A DNA stretch of 64,000 nt, taken from positions 124,001 through 188,000 of the forward strand of contig JAGPUW010000006.1 in assembly GCA_018069465.1 (NCBI GenBank), in the 5' to 3' direction. Under the pieces are notes generated by a model. The model was not told the DNA's origin. It searched no databases and worked only from the letters and a program-made list of their open reading frames with translations. The position numbers and the translations under genes were made by a program. Below are positions 37,510-45,880 of the stretch, piece by piece. Numbering within the stretch: the first letter of the stretch is position 1; each line of letters opens with the position of its first letter. This DNA is from Gammaproteobacteria bacterium. GTDB lineage: Bacteria > Pseudomonadota > Gammaproteobacteria > Pseudomonadales > Porticoccaceae.

Positions 37510-38598
37510 ATGGACGTCGGCGTCGTTATGGCTTTTCAAAGCAGCCACAATCAACCCCTGTCTGATTTGGACGTTTACCAAAATGAACTGGCCATCGCCA
37601 GATTGGCCGAGCCCCTCGGCTACAGTTCCATCTGGGGTGTGGAGCACCACTTTACCAACTACACCATGTGCCCCAACACCATGCAGTTTTTGAGCTTTAT
37701 GGCCGGTCAAACCAGCACCATTAAAGTCGGTACGGCGGCGATTATTTTGCCCTGGCACAAAGACCCGCTGCGCGTTGCCACCGACATGTCTATGCTCGAC
37801 AACATGTCCAACGGTCGCGCTTTAATCGGCATGGGCCGCGGTTTAGCCCGTGTTGAATACGATGGCTTCGGCATTGACATGGACACCTCGCGAGAGCGTT
37901 TTAATGAGTCGGCGGCGATGATTCTCGATGCTCTCGAAAGCGGCACCATGGAGGCCCACGACGGCGAATTCTTTAAACAGGCGCGGCGCGATATTCGTCC
38001 GGCCCCCTTTAAAAGCTTTAAAGACAGAACCTATATTGTCTCGATGTCACCCGACACCGTGCCCCACGCGGCCCGCCTCGGTGGGCGGTTTATGACGTTT
38101 GCGGTTGGTCCCTGGACACAACGGGCTAAAGATATTCAGCTTTATCGCGAGCTGTATCAAGAAAATCACGGCACCATTGCACCGCCCGTTTCGGCCAATA
38201 TTTTCACCATCTGCGATAAAGATCCGGGGCGCGCCAAAGACATGGCCTATAAATACATGGGCGATTATTGGGAGTCGGCGATGCGCCACTACGAAATGAA
38301 AGGCGAGCATTTTGCCGACATTAAGGGTTATGAGCACTACGCCCAGTCGTCGGTGTCCATGCGCGCCGATGCCGACCGTGTTACCGAGCAATATGTTGAA
38401 CAGCAGATTTACGGCACACCCGACCAGTGCCTGGAAAAATTAAAGGGTATTGAAGATATTATCGGTGCTTTCGAGCTGAACTGTTTCTTTACTTATGCGG
38501 GGATGGATTACGATTACTGCAAGCAGAGCATTACCACCTTTGCCGAAGGTGCTTTACCAGCATTGAAAAAGTGGGATAACAGCGCCAAAGTGGCGTGA
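37510..38598 (+). CDS. LLM-class flavin-dependent oxidoreductase (luciferase-like monooxygenase)
   Basis: The 362-residue protein shows the bacterial luciferase TIM-barrel pattern. It contains GYSSIWGVEHHF near residue 40, KVGTAAIILPWHKDPLRVA in the 70s-80s, and ALIGMGRGLARVEYDGFGID. It probably uses reduced flavin to oxygenate an organic substrate that I cannot identify. AAGGAG lies seven bases before the ATG. It is followed by a strong bidirectional terminator. Confidence 0.9.
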   Translation: MDVGVVMAFQSSHNQPLSDLDVYQNELAIARLAEPLGYSSIWGVEHHFTNYTMCPNTMQFLSFMAGQTSTIKVGTAAIILPWHKDPLRVATDMSMLDNMSNGRALIGMGRGLARVEYDGFGIDMDTSRERFNESAAMILDALESGTMEAHDGEFFKQARRDIRPAPFKSFKDRTYIVSMSPDTVPHAARLGGRFMTFAVGPWTQRAKDIQLYRELYQENHGTIAPPVSANIFTICDKDPGRAKDMAYKYMGDYWESAMRHYEMKGEHFADIKGYEHYAQSSVSMRADADRVTEQYVEQQIYGTPDQCLEKLKGIEDIIGAFELNCFFTYAGMDYDYCKQSITTFAEGALPALKKWDNSAKVA

Positions 38599-38636
38599 TA
38601 CTTTACCCTTAGTAATATTCCTGTCGCCAAAAAGAA

Positions 38637-38684
38637 GGCAATAAAAAGCCCCGCTAGTTTTCACTAGCGGGGCTTTTTATTGCC
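38637..38684. terminator. Strong bidirectional rho-independent terminator
   Basis: A perfect 22-base inverted repeat (38637-38658 and 38663-38684) has a four-base loop. The stem core is GCCCCGCTAGT/ACTAGCGGGGC, flanked by an A run on one side and a T run on the other. It serves the LLM gene on the plus strand and rhlE on the minus strand. Confidence 0.95.
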
Positions 38685-38690
38685 TGGTGT

Positions 38691-40169
38691 TTAACGATTG
38701 CCGGACTGTATAGAGTGTTGTGGTGCATGCACATTGCCCGAGCGTTCCTGCTGCTGGGGGCGGCTTTGATTGGTGCGTGCCTGGCTATTGTTGTTAGCGC
38801 TTCCCGGGATGCCATTACCGCTGCTGCCATTACCGCTGCTGCCATTACTGCTGCTGGAGCGTTGCTGGCCCGAGTGTCGGCGCTGCCCGCCATTGCCAGC
38901 GGGACGGCTATCACTACGAGCAGGACGGCTATCACTGCGGGCGTTGCGGCCCTGGCCATTGCGGTTGCTCGGTGAACTGCGGCGTGGCTGAGCATTGCGT
39001 GTAGGTTGGTGGCCGGAGCGGGATTCGGGCAGAGCGTGTTCGGGCTCAAAGCCCTCGACGTCTTCACGCTCAATTTTGCTTTTAATCAGGCGCTCAATAT
39101 CACCGAGTTGCTTGATTTCATCGGCGCTAACCAATGACACGGCGTGACCACTGGAGCCGGCTCGGGCGGTGCGGCCAATTCTATGCACGTAATCCTCAGG
39201 TACATTGGGCAGATCGAAGTTGACCACCTGGGGCAGTTGGTCGATATCGATACCGCGAGCGGCAATATCGGTGGCGACCAGTATTTGAATCTTGCCTTTT
39301 TTAAATTCGGCCAGGGCTTTAGTGCGCTGCGCCTGACTTTTATTGCCGTGAATGGCAGCGGCATTAATGTTATCGCGCTCCAGCAGTTTGACCAGTTTAT
39401 TGGCGCCGTGCTTGGTGCGGCTAAAGACCAGAGCTTGATGCCAGCCTTTAGTGTGAATCAGGTGACTGAGCAAAGCGGCTTTGCGCCCCTTGTCGACCGG
39501 GTGAATCTTTTGTTCCACCTTGGTGGCGGTGGTGTTTTTCGGCGCCACATCAATCTCAACAGGATTGTTCAACAGACCTCTGGCGAGATGGCGAATGTCG
39601 TCGGAAAAAGTGGCCGAAAACAGCAGGTTTTGGCGCTTTTTCGGCATCAGCGAAATGATGCGCTTGATGTCGTGAATAAAACCCATGTCGAGCATGCGGT
39701 CGGCTTCGTCGAGCACCAGCACTTCAACATCGCTAAAGCTAATGGCATTTTGCTTGTGCAAATCGAGCAGGCGGCCGGGGGTGGCGACCAGAATTTCTAC
39801 ACCGCGGCGCAGCTTCATCATTTGCGGATTAATTTTTACGCCGCCAAAAACCACGGCTGAACGCAAATCCATATGCTTGCCGTACTCTTCAACGCTTTCG
39901 AGTATTTGCGCGGCCAGTTCGCGGGTGGGGGTGACCACCAACGCCAGAGTGCGGTTGCTGTTGGCGCGGGGCTTATCAGCCAGCATATGTAATAAAGGCA
40001 GGGTAAAGCCCGCTGTTTTACCAGTGCCGGTTTGTGCGCTGGCCATTACGTCGTGGCCTTCGAGCACAGCCGGTATGGCCTTGGCTTGAATGGGTGAGGG
40101 AGTGTCGTAGCCTTTTTCGCTAACGGCACGTAGTAAGGGCTCGGAGAGGCCGAGGGTGTCAAATGTCAT
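38691..40169 (-). CDS. rhlE: DEAD-box RNA helicase RhlE
   Basis: Helicase motifs appear in order: Q motif ([10 protein letters not shown]), I ([10 protein letters not shown]), Ia (PTRELAAQ), II ([12 protein letters not shown]), III (FSATF), IV-VI ([16 protein letters not shown] and [10 protein letters not shown]). The first ~380 residues are the helicase core. The last ~110 are low-complexity and rich in Arg, Ser, Asn and Gly, with repeated RSDSRPA and NGSSG units. Such tails bind RNA. The family acts in ribosome assembly or RNA turnover. An internal 15-base DNA repeat encodes the NGSSG units. Confidence 0.95.
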   Translation of the reverse strand: MTFDTLGLSEPLLRAVSEKGYDTPSPIQAKAIPAVLEGHDVMASAQTGTGKTAGFTLPLLHMLADKPRANSNRTLALVVTPTRELAAQILESVEEYGKHMDLRSAVVFGGVKINPQMMKLRRGVEILVATPGRLLDLHKQNAISFSDVEVLVLDEADRMLDMGFIHDIKRIISLMPKKRQNLLFSATFSDDIRHLARGLLNNPVEIDVAPKNTTATKVEQKIHPVDKGRKAALLSHLIHTKGWHQALVFSRTKHGANKLVKLLERDNINAAAIHGNKSQAQRTKALAEFKKGKIQILVATDIAARGIDIDQLPQVVNFDLPNVPEDYVHRIGRTARAGSSGHAVSLVSADEIKQLGDIERLIKSKIEREDVEGFEPEHALPESRSGHQPTRNAQPRRSSPSNRNGQGRNARSDSRPARSDSRPAGNGGQRRHSGQQRSSSSNGSSGNGSSGNGIPGSANNNSQARTNQSRPQQQERSGNVHAPQHSIQSGNR

Positions 40170-40524
40170 GAATCATTCCTATGAATATTAAGCGCGATAT
40201 AAGACGACAGACTCAGGGGCTAGGGTGCTGAAAAATATAATCAGCAGCCCAGAAGCCTTCAGGTAACCGTCGTTGTGGTCGCTATATCTATACCGAGGCG
40301 ATAAGCCGGGGCATAGGTTGGGGGCGCTTGACAGAGGATGTAAAAGGCACTGATCTTTCTGATGAGGCCTCTTGATTCAAGCGCTTGCATACCGCAAAAG
40401 TAACATCATAAAAACATGAGTACCTTGCGGTCGATAGGGTTCAGTGCTGGACCATATCTAGGCGCGGCATTATACGCATCGGGTTGGTGAGTAGATAGCC
40501 GCGCGGCAGTTTTCGCTATGGCAA
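40170..40524. other. Intergenic region upstream of rhlE
   Basis: These 355 bases contain no gene that I can support. The region lies between the start of rhlE and the end of slyD, both on the minus strand, and should contain the rhlE promoter and leader. DEAD-box helicase genes often have long autoregulated leaders, but no specific structure was identified here. Confidence 0.4.
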
Positions 40525-41013
40525 TTAGTGATGGTGTCCACAACCCTCAGTACTGTGGGGGTGGCCGTGGCTCAATTCTTCTGTCGTCGCCTCGCGAATG
40601 TCGGCGATAGTGACATCAAATTTGATGGTCTTGCCGGCCAGAGGATGGTTGCCATTGAGAATGGCCTGATCGCCATCAATAGCAGTTACCACTACCGAGA
40701 GGGGACCGTTGGGTGTTTCGGCATTAAAGCGCATGCCCACCTCGGGCTTGTCTTCGTCGCCAAACACAGACAGTGGCACATGCTGTACCAGTTCACTGAT
40801 AAATTCCCCATAGCCGTCTTCCGGCGCAATCGTCACCTCGACTTGGTCACCCACTTTTTTGCCCAACAGGGCCAGCTCCAGCCCTTTGATGATGTTGCCC
40901 GCGCCGTGCAGATAGACCATGGGTTCGCGCTCGGTGGAGGCGTCGAGTTCTTCGCCGTCTTCGCCGGTCAGGGTGTAGTGAATGGAAACAACAGATTTAA
41001 TCGCAATGCTCAT
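40525..41013 (-). CDS. slyD: FKBP-type peptidyl-prolyl isomerase SlyD
   Basis: The FKBP domain has HYTLTGEDGEELDAS at the start and the IF (insert-in-flap) domain with EDGYGEFISELVQHVPLSVF. It ends in a His-rich tail (HGHPHSTEGCGHHH), the metal-binding end of SlyD. It acts as a chaperone and nickel carrier for hydrogenase. ATG 41013 is chosen over an earlier in-frame ATG at 41085 because the conserved domain begins right after it. No strong ribosome site is seen. Confidence 0.92.
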   Translation of the reverse strand: MSIAIKSVVSIHYTLTGEDGEELDASTEREPMVYLHGAGNIIKGLELALLGKKVGDQVEVTIAPEDGYGEFISELVQHVPLSVFGDEDKPEVGMRFNAETPNGPLSVVVTAIDGDQAILNGNHPLAGKTIKFDVTIADIREATTEELSHGHPHSTEGCGHHH

Positions 41014-41276
41014 AATGGGGCCAATAAGAGTAGCCCCGCTGGGGCAAGAAATGAAAGTGGATAACAGCTGGTGGAGAATACGCAATTATGGGGCAAGCCA
41101 TGGGCGCGAACAAGTAGAGCGGCTGTGGGTAAATAGGGTTTTATGCAGTGGGGGCCGATCTAATCGTGGCGATTAATCGCTGTTAAATCCCAGCGACTTC
41201 GCTAATACTTGGCCCTGCTTTACATTATAAATGGTCAGTTAAACTGGCTAAAAAACAATAATAGGGAAGCACGATT

Positions 41277-41795
41277 ATGAAAATTGGATTTATTGGTCTG
41301 GGGCGTATGGGTAATCCGATGGTGGTCAATTTGCTCGCCGCCGGTTCAAAAATGGTGATTCACGACCTGGTGCGTGAAGAGGCCAGCAACCTTGAGTTAC
41401 AGGGTGCCAAATGGGTCGATAGCGTGAAGGAAGTGGCTGAACTCTGCGATGTGGTCATCACCTGCCTGCCGGGCCAGCAACAGGTCGATGAGCTGGTGCT
41501 GGGCGCAAATGGCCTTTTCAACAACCTTGCCGCAGGCTCTATTTATATTGATATGACGACGACCTCGGCGGCGGCTATTCGCCATCTTGGCCAGGAGGCG
41601 GCAAAGCGTGGGGTGCGGATTTTGGAGGCGCCGCTTGAGGGCCGTATTGTCAATGCCCGTGAGGCGAGTCTGGTTATTCACGCCGGTGGTGACGACGAGT
41701 TAGTGGGCGAGATGGAGGCAACCCTGCAACCCCTTGGAGAAGTACGCAACGAAGGGGCTTTGGGCTGTGGTAATAATAGTCTGGCCGCCGCTTGA
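41277..41795 (+). CDS. NAD-binding domain of a 3-hydroxyisobutyrate dehydrogenase-like protein, C-terminal domain missing
   Basis: Residues 1-160 match the NAD_binding_2 domain. MKIGFIGLGRMGNPMVVNLL opens the Rossmann fold, DMTTTSAAAI is the serine/threonine region, and LEAPLEGRIVNAREASLVI holds a changed substrate loop. The family norm is about 290 residues with a second, all-helical domain carrying the catalytic Lys. Here the frame stops at 172 residues, after a short unrelated tail. It could be a short stand-alone protein or a pseudogene. The intact start region and GGGAAGC before ATG suggest it is expressed. Confidence 0.7.
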   Translation: MKIGFIGLGRMGNPMVVNLLAAGSKMVIHDLVREEASNLELQGAKWVDSVKEVAELCDVVITCLPGQQQVDELVLGANGLFNNLAAGSIYIDMTTTSAAAIRHLGQEAAKRGVRILEAPLEGRIVNAREASLVIHAGGDDELVGEMEATLQPLGEVRNEGALGCGNNSLAAA

Positions 41796-41876
41796 TGAAG
41801 GCGCTAGTTCCCCCGGCGCAATAAACGCCACAATTTGTCTTAAAAGACATCTGCGAAACAGTAAGTAAGAGACGCT

Positions 41877-42881
41877 ATGTACAGTGATGAAGATCTGGCC
41901 TCGGCCGTTAAAGCCGGAGTGTTGAGCAGTGATGCGGTCACTGCCTTGCGCCAGCACGTCGCAGAATTGAGAAAAGCGCCCGCTGTCGACGACGAGCACT
42001 TTCGTTTTATCACCGGCTTTAACGATATTTTTGTGGTCATCGCCTGCGCGCTATTGCTGGTGTCCGTGCAATGGATTGGCACCGCCATCGCCCCCTGGGT
42101 GGGTGCCTTCCTGCAGGCGGCTAGCGCCTGGGCGCTGGCAGAATACTTTGCCCGCGTGCGCCGCATGGCTCTGCCTTCTATTGTGCTGTTACTGGCTTTC
42201 GTGGGTGGCGTTGCGGGCGGTGGAATTATGCTGCTAAAAAGTCTTGGGCTGGCAGAGGAACTGGGCATCGGTCTGGGTTGCGCTTTGGGGGCCGGGGCGG
42301 CCTGGCTGCACTGGTTGCGTTTTAAGGTGCCAATCACTGTTGCGGCGGGCATGGCGGCTTTGGTGTTTGCCCTGGTAGCGACTTTTGCCGGACTGTTTCC
42401 GGGCGCCAAAGACTGGTGGGTGTTTCTTGTTTTCATTGGTGGCGTATTGGTTTTCATCACTGGCATGCGCTGGGATGCCTCCGACACACAGCGCCAAACC
42501 CGGCGCTCCGACGTCGCCTTTTGGCTCCATCTTGTCGCGGCCCCGCTTATGGTGCATCCCATCTTTTCATTAGTGGGTGCTTTCGATTACAGAATGGGGC
42601 TTGGCCCCGCGCTCGCTATCGCCGGACTTTACGGCTGCATTGCTCTGGTCTCTATTAGCATTGATCGACGGGCGTTGATGGTGTCGGCGCTGGCCTATGT
42701 GCTCTACGCCTTTAATACCCTGTTGCAGGAATACGGCGTGGTTAGTTTGAGTTTTGCTTTTGCGGCGCTAACCATTGGTGGCGCGCTCTTGCTGATGTCG
42801 GCCTTTTGGCACAACTGTCGGGCGTTTATCCTCGGTTTTTATCCCCCGGCGGTGTGCCAGCGCTTGCCGCCACTGCATTAG
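41877..42881 (+). CDS. Multi-pass membrane protein of unknown function (DUF2157-like)
   Basis: The N-terminal ~45 residues are soluble, with an SDEDLASAVKAGVLS helical start typical of DUF2157-type proteins. Nine or ten hydrophobic segments follow through residue ~325. I do not recognise a specific function. It lies 81 bases after the truncated dehydrogenase gene in the same direction. A 166-base hairpin element begins 14 bases after its stop. Confidence 0.7.
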   Translation: MYSDEDLASAVKAGVLSSDAVTALRQHVAELRKAPAVDDEHFRFITGFNDIFVVIACALLLVSVQWIGTAIAPWVGAFLQAASAWALAEYFARVRRMALPSIVLLLAFVGGVAGGGIMLLKSLGLAEELGIGLGCALGAGAAWLHWLRFKVPITVAAGMAALVFALVATFAGLFPGAKDWWVFLVFIGGVLVFITGMRWDASDTQRQTRRSDVAFWLHLVAAPLMVHPIFSLVGAFDYRMGLGPALAIAGLYGCIALVSISIDRRALMVSALAYVLYAFNTLLQEYGVVSLSFAFAALTIGGALLLMSAFWHNCRAFILGFYPPAVCQRLPPLH

Positions 42882-42894
42882 CGCTATACGGCAC

Positions 42895-43060
42895 TAGGAG
42901 CCTGTCTGACTTAGGATTAATCTACTGCGGAAAAGCCGAATTTGGCCAGATTTTCCGGTTAGTCTCGTTAAATAGCTAGCTATTCGCCTCAAATAATCGA
43001 AAAATCTGACTCAAATCGGCCTTCCCCTCGCTACGATCACCTAAGTCCGACAGACTCCTA
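42895..43060. mobile_element. MITE-like long palindromic element 3 (166 bp)
   Basis: The ends are 21-base inverted repeats with two mismatches, at 42895-42915 (TAGGAGCCTGTCTGACTTAGG) and 43040-43060. Both arms stay similar up to the middle, where AATAGCTAGCTATT at 42971-42984 is a perfect 14-base palindrome centred exactly on the element. The last three bases, 43058-43060, are the stop codon of bepA on the minus strand. No open frame is present. It fits an IS-derived MITE or a transcribed hairpin between convergent genes. A possible second end is at 24910-24925. Confidence 0.75.
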
Positions 43061-44527
43061 CAGCTTTTTCATCCTCGCTTCCATCGCGTTCAAGTCGACG
43101 AGACGTTGGTCGATCACAGCGGTGAGCTTGAAATCCTGCCGCACCAGCTTTTTGGCATAGCGCAATTGCTCCCGCGCTTTGCCAAAAATCCCGGTCAATA
43201 TGTAGTACTCCGCCCTGGCGATATGGACGCCGGGAATATCGCCCGCCAGACCACTGGTTTCAGCCAGCTCGAACCATACATCCGGGTCATTGGGTCGCTG
43301 TTGGGCCAGCTTCTCCAGGACTTGTTCAGATTGCGCGTACTGGCGGTTTTGCAGCAAAGTTTCCGCCAGTTCGGTTTTCAGTGGATAGCTGTTGGGATAG
43401 TCGCGGTTGAGCTTGTCGATGGCGGCAAAGGCCTGGTCAAAGTTTTCACTGACGCGATGTAATTCGATGTTGGCGAACTGATAGATGAAGCGCTGGGGCG
43501 ATTTTGCCAGTAAAGTATCCAGGTTTTTACGCGCTTTTTTATGTTGGCGCCCAGCAGACTGAGCCAGAGCCAGGCCGTAGGTAGCCGCCTCGGTCGATAG
43601 CGAGTGGCCCTCAAGTTCGTTTTTAAAGCGGTTGATGGAGCGTTGGGCATTGCCGTCGACGGCGATTAAGGCGCGGGCGCGAATTAAATGATAATCGAGG
43701 TTGTCGGGATAGTAGCGGACAGGCAGTTTACTGGTGCGGCCACGGGCATCGGCGACACGCTTTTCCGACAGCGGGTGAGTGAGAAGAAATTCCGGCGGGC
43801 GGCGGCCGATATAACGGGTTGCCGCCAGCATGCGTTCAAACATCGCGGGCACGGCACTGGGGTCCATATCGGCGCGGTAGAGGGTATCAATGCCCAGGCG
43901 GTCGGCCTCCTGCTCGTATTGGCGGGAAAAGCGCAGGCCGCTGTCCATGGCGGAGGCCTGAGTCATGGTCATGGCCGCCATGCCAGCATCACCGCCCACC
44001 GTTGCCGCAAGGATAAGTCCCACCAACATACCGGCCATGGTGGTGTAGGAGCTGGCTTTACGATTGGCCAGGTTGCGGGCAAAGTGTCGCTGGCTGAGGT
44101 GGGCGAGTTCGTGGGCCAGCACCGATGACAATTGCGCTTCATTTTCGGCGTACAAAAATAGGCCAGTGTGTACACCAACTACGCCGCCGGGCACGGCAAA
44201 GGCGTTCATGGTGGGGTTGTTAATGACGATGAGTTCCAGCCGTCGATCCATCATCTCGCTGTGGCTGGCGAGGCGATAGATGAGGTTTTCGATATAGTCC
44301 TGCATCAATGGGTCATTGAGGGTGGCGACGCGGCTGCGAAACATTTTCAGCCAGGCGCGACCCAGTTCGTGCTCCTGCTGGAGGGAGACAATACCCGAGG
44401 TGGTATCGCCCAGCATGGGCAGTTTGATCTCATTGGCGCTGGCCTGCTTGCTCGTGGTGAGGGGAAACAGGGCGAGGCTGACAATGCAGATCAGGCTGAG
44501 GCAAGATTTTTGAAAGGCAAATGGCAC
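43058..44527 (-). CDS. bepA: Periplasmic M48 metalloprotease/chaperone BepA
   Basis: BepA helps assemble and degrades outer-membrane proteins such as LptD. The zinc site is HELAH in VLAHELAHLSQRH, with the third ligand Glu in YEQEADRLG. The C-terminal half has TPR repeats. GTG 44527 is preferred: it follows AAGGA and gives 489 residues, close to the 487 of E. coli BepA. The signal peptide then begins MPFAFQKSCLSLICIVSLAL. A TTG start at 44593 would add 22 residues, and that stretch contains a 12-base tandem repeat. The TAG stop lies in the end of a repeat element. Confidence 0.92.
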   Translation of the reverse strand: MPFAFQKSCLSLICIVSLALFPLTTSKQASANEIKLPMLGDTTSGIVSLQQEHELGRAWLKMFRSRVATLNDPLMQDYIENLIYRLASHSEMMDRRLELIVINNPTMNAFAVPGGVVGVHTGLFLYAENEAQLSSVLAHELAHLSQRHFARNLANRKASSYTTMAGMLVGLILAATVGGDAGMAAMTMTQASAMDSGLRFSRQYEQEADRLGIDTLYRADMDPSAVPAMFERMLAATRYIGRRPPEFLLTHPLSEKRVADARGRTSKLPVRYYPDNLDYHLIRARALIAVDGNAQRSINRFKNELEGHSLSTEAATYGLALAQSAGRQHKKARKNLDTLLAKSPQRFIYQFANIELHRVSENFDQAFAAIDKLNRDYPNSYPLKTELAETLLQNRQYAQSEQVLEKLAQQRPNDPDVWFELAETSGLAGDIPGVHIARAEYYILTGIFGKAREQLRYAKKLVRQDFKLTAVIDQRLVDLNAMEARMKKL

Positions 44528-44738
44528 GATATTCGAGCGTCCTTGGCGATGAGCTTGGCAATGAGCTTGGCTGACTCGTTCGCTATTGAACAAAGTTGAG
44601 TAAAGCCGAACAAATTTTGTTTATTTGTAGTCTAACGTATCGCTAGTCAATGCTTCGACTATTATTATGTGCCCCAGTTCAGTCGCCACTTGCAAGGGCA
44701 TTTGGTGAAGTCGTTAAGGGTGAATAAAAGGATAGAGT

Positions 44739-45809
44739 ATGTGGAAGGTCGTCGATAGCTGGATAAACCGCTATTTTGCAGATGAAGAGGCCGTATTACT
44801 GGTGATTTTGATGGCTGGCACGCTGCTGGTTATCGTTACCATGGGGCAGGTGCTGGCGCCGTTTTTGGCGTCGGTGGTGCTGGCGTTTTTGTTACAGGGT
44901 GTGGTGAATCTACTCAAGCGCTGGCGCCTTCCCCATTTGCTGGCGGTGGCTCTGGTATTTTGCGCTTTTATCAGCTTGTTTTTTTTGGTGGTTATTTTTC
45001 TTTTTCCCATCGTTATCGAGCAGTTGAGCCGTCTATTGCAGTCGGTACCGGGGATGATTGTGCACTGGCAGGAACTGGTTGTGCTGTTGCCCGAACGCTA
45101 CCCCCATTTTATTTCTGAAGCCCGTTTGAGTGAATTTATTGCCTATGTTCAGCAGGAGTCCGCCCAGTTTGCCGAGGCGGCGCTGACTTCTTCCATGGGT
45201 ATATTTCCCGGCGTGATGATGGTGCTCATTTATCTGGTGCTGGTGCCCCTGCTGGTTTTCTTTATGCTCAAAGATCGCGATCAGCTGATGCGCAGTGCCG
45301 CGTCTTTATTGCCCGAACGACGCCCGGTGATGAAGATGGTGTGGAGTGAAATGACCATTCAAATCGCCAATTATGTGCGTGGCAAGGCCATAGAAGTGAC
45401 ACTGGTGGGGGCGGCTACTTACATCTGGTTTGTATTGCTGGGCGTTAACTATGCGGCTCTGCTGGCATTGATGGTTGGCCTGTCGGTGGTGATCCCCTAC
45501 ATTGGCGCGGCGGTGGTGACGGTGCCGGTAGTGCTGGTGGGATTATTTCAATGGGGCTGGGGTGGTGATTTTTTCTGGCTCTTCTTTGCCTATAGCGTGA
45601 TTCAATTTATTGATGGCAATGTGCTGGTGCCCCTGCTGTTTTCGGAAGCGGTCAATCTCCATCCCATTGTTATTATTTTCGCGGTACTGGTGTTTGGCGG
45701 TTTGTGGGGTATTTGGGGCGTATTTTTCGCCATCCCCCTGGCGACACTGGTAAAGGCGCTTTATAACGCCTGGCCGCGCAATGAAACGCCAGAGCTGCTG
45801 TCTGATTAA
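44739..45809 (+). CDS. perM: AI-2E family transporter/permease PerM
   Basis: The 356-residue protein has about eight membrane helices with the AI-2E transporter pattern. Conserved blocks are LVPLLVFFMLKDRD, the GKAIEVTLVGAATYIWFVLLGV region and SVVIPYIGAAVVTVPVVLVGL. VFGGLWGIWGVFFAIPLA is another family signature. The function of PerM is not settled; autoinducer export is known only for a distant relative. RBS AAGGATAGAG lies before the ATG. It is divergent from bepA, a common arrangement. Confidence 0.92.
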   Translation: MWKVVDSWINRYFADEEAVLLVILMAGTLLVIVTMGQVLAPFLASVVLAFLLQGVVNLLKRWRLPHLLAVALVFCAFISLFFLVVIFLFPIVIEQLSRLLQSVPGMIVHWQELVVLLPERYPHFISEARLSEFIAYVQQESAQFAEAALTSSMGIFPGVMMVLIYLVLVPLLVFFMLKDRDQLMRSAASLLPERRPVMKMVWSEMTIQIANYVRGKAIEVTLVGAATYIWFVLLGVNYAALLALMVGLSVVIPYIGAAVVTVPVVLVGLFQWGWGGDFFWLFFAYSVIQFIDGNVLVPLLFSEAVNLHPIVIIFAVLVFGGLWGIWGVFFAIPLATLVKALYNAWPRNETPELLSD

Positions 45810-45880
45810 TTCGCAGCTTAAATTATTTGGCAGCTAATTCCCTTTGTTAACAGGCAGTAGCCTTAATATGGAAGTTTTCT

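Noticed and set aside
39144-39860. A 238-codon open frame antisense to rhlE
   Set aside because: It lies entirely opposite a clear DEAD-box helicase core, its product has no recognisable pattern, and no ribosome site precedes it.
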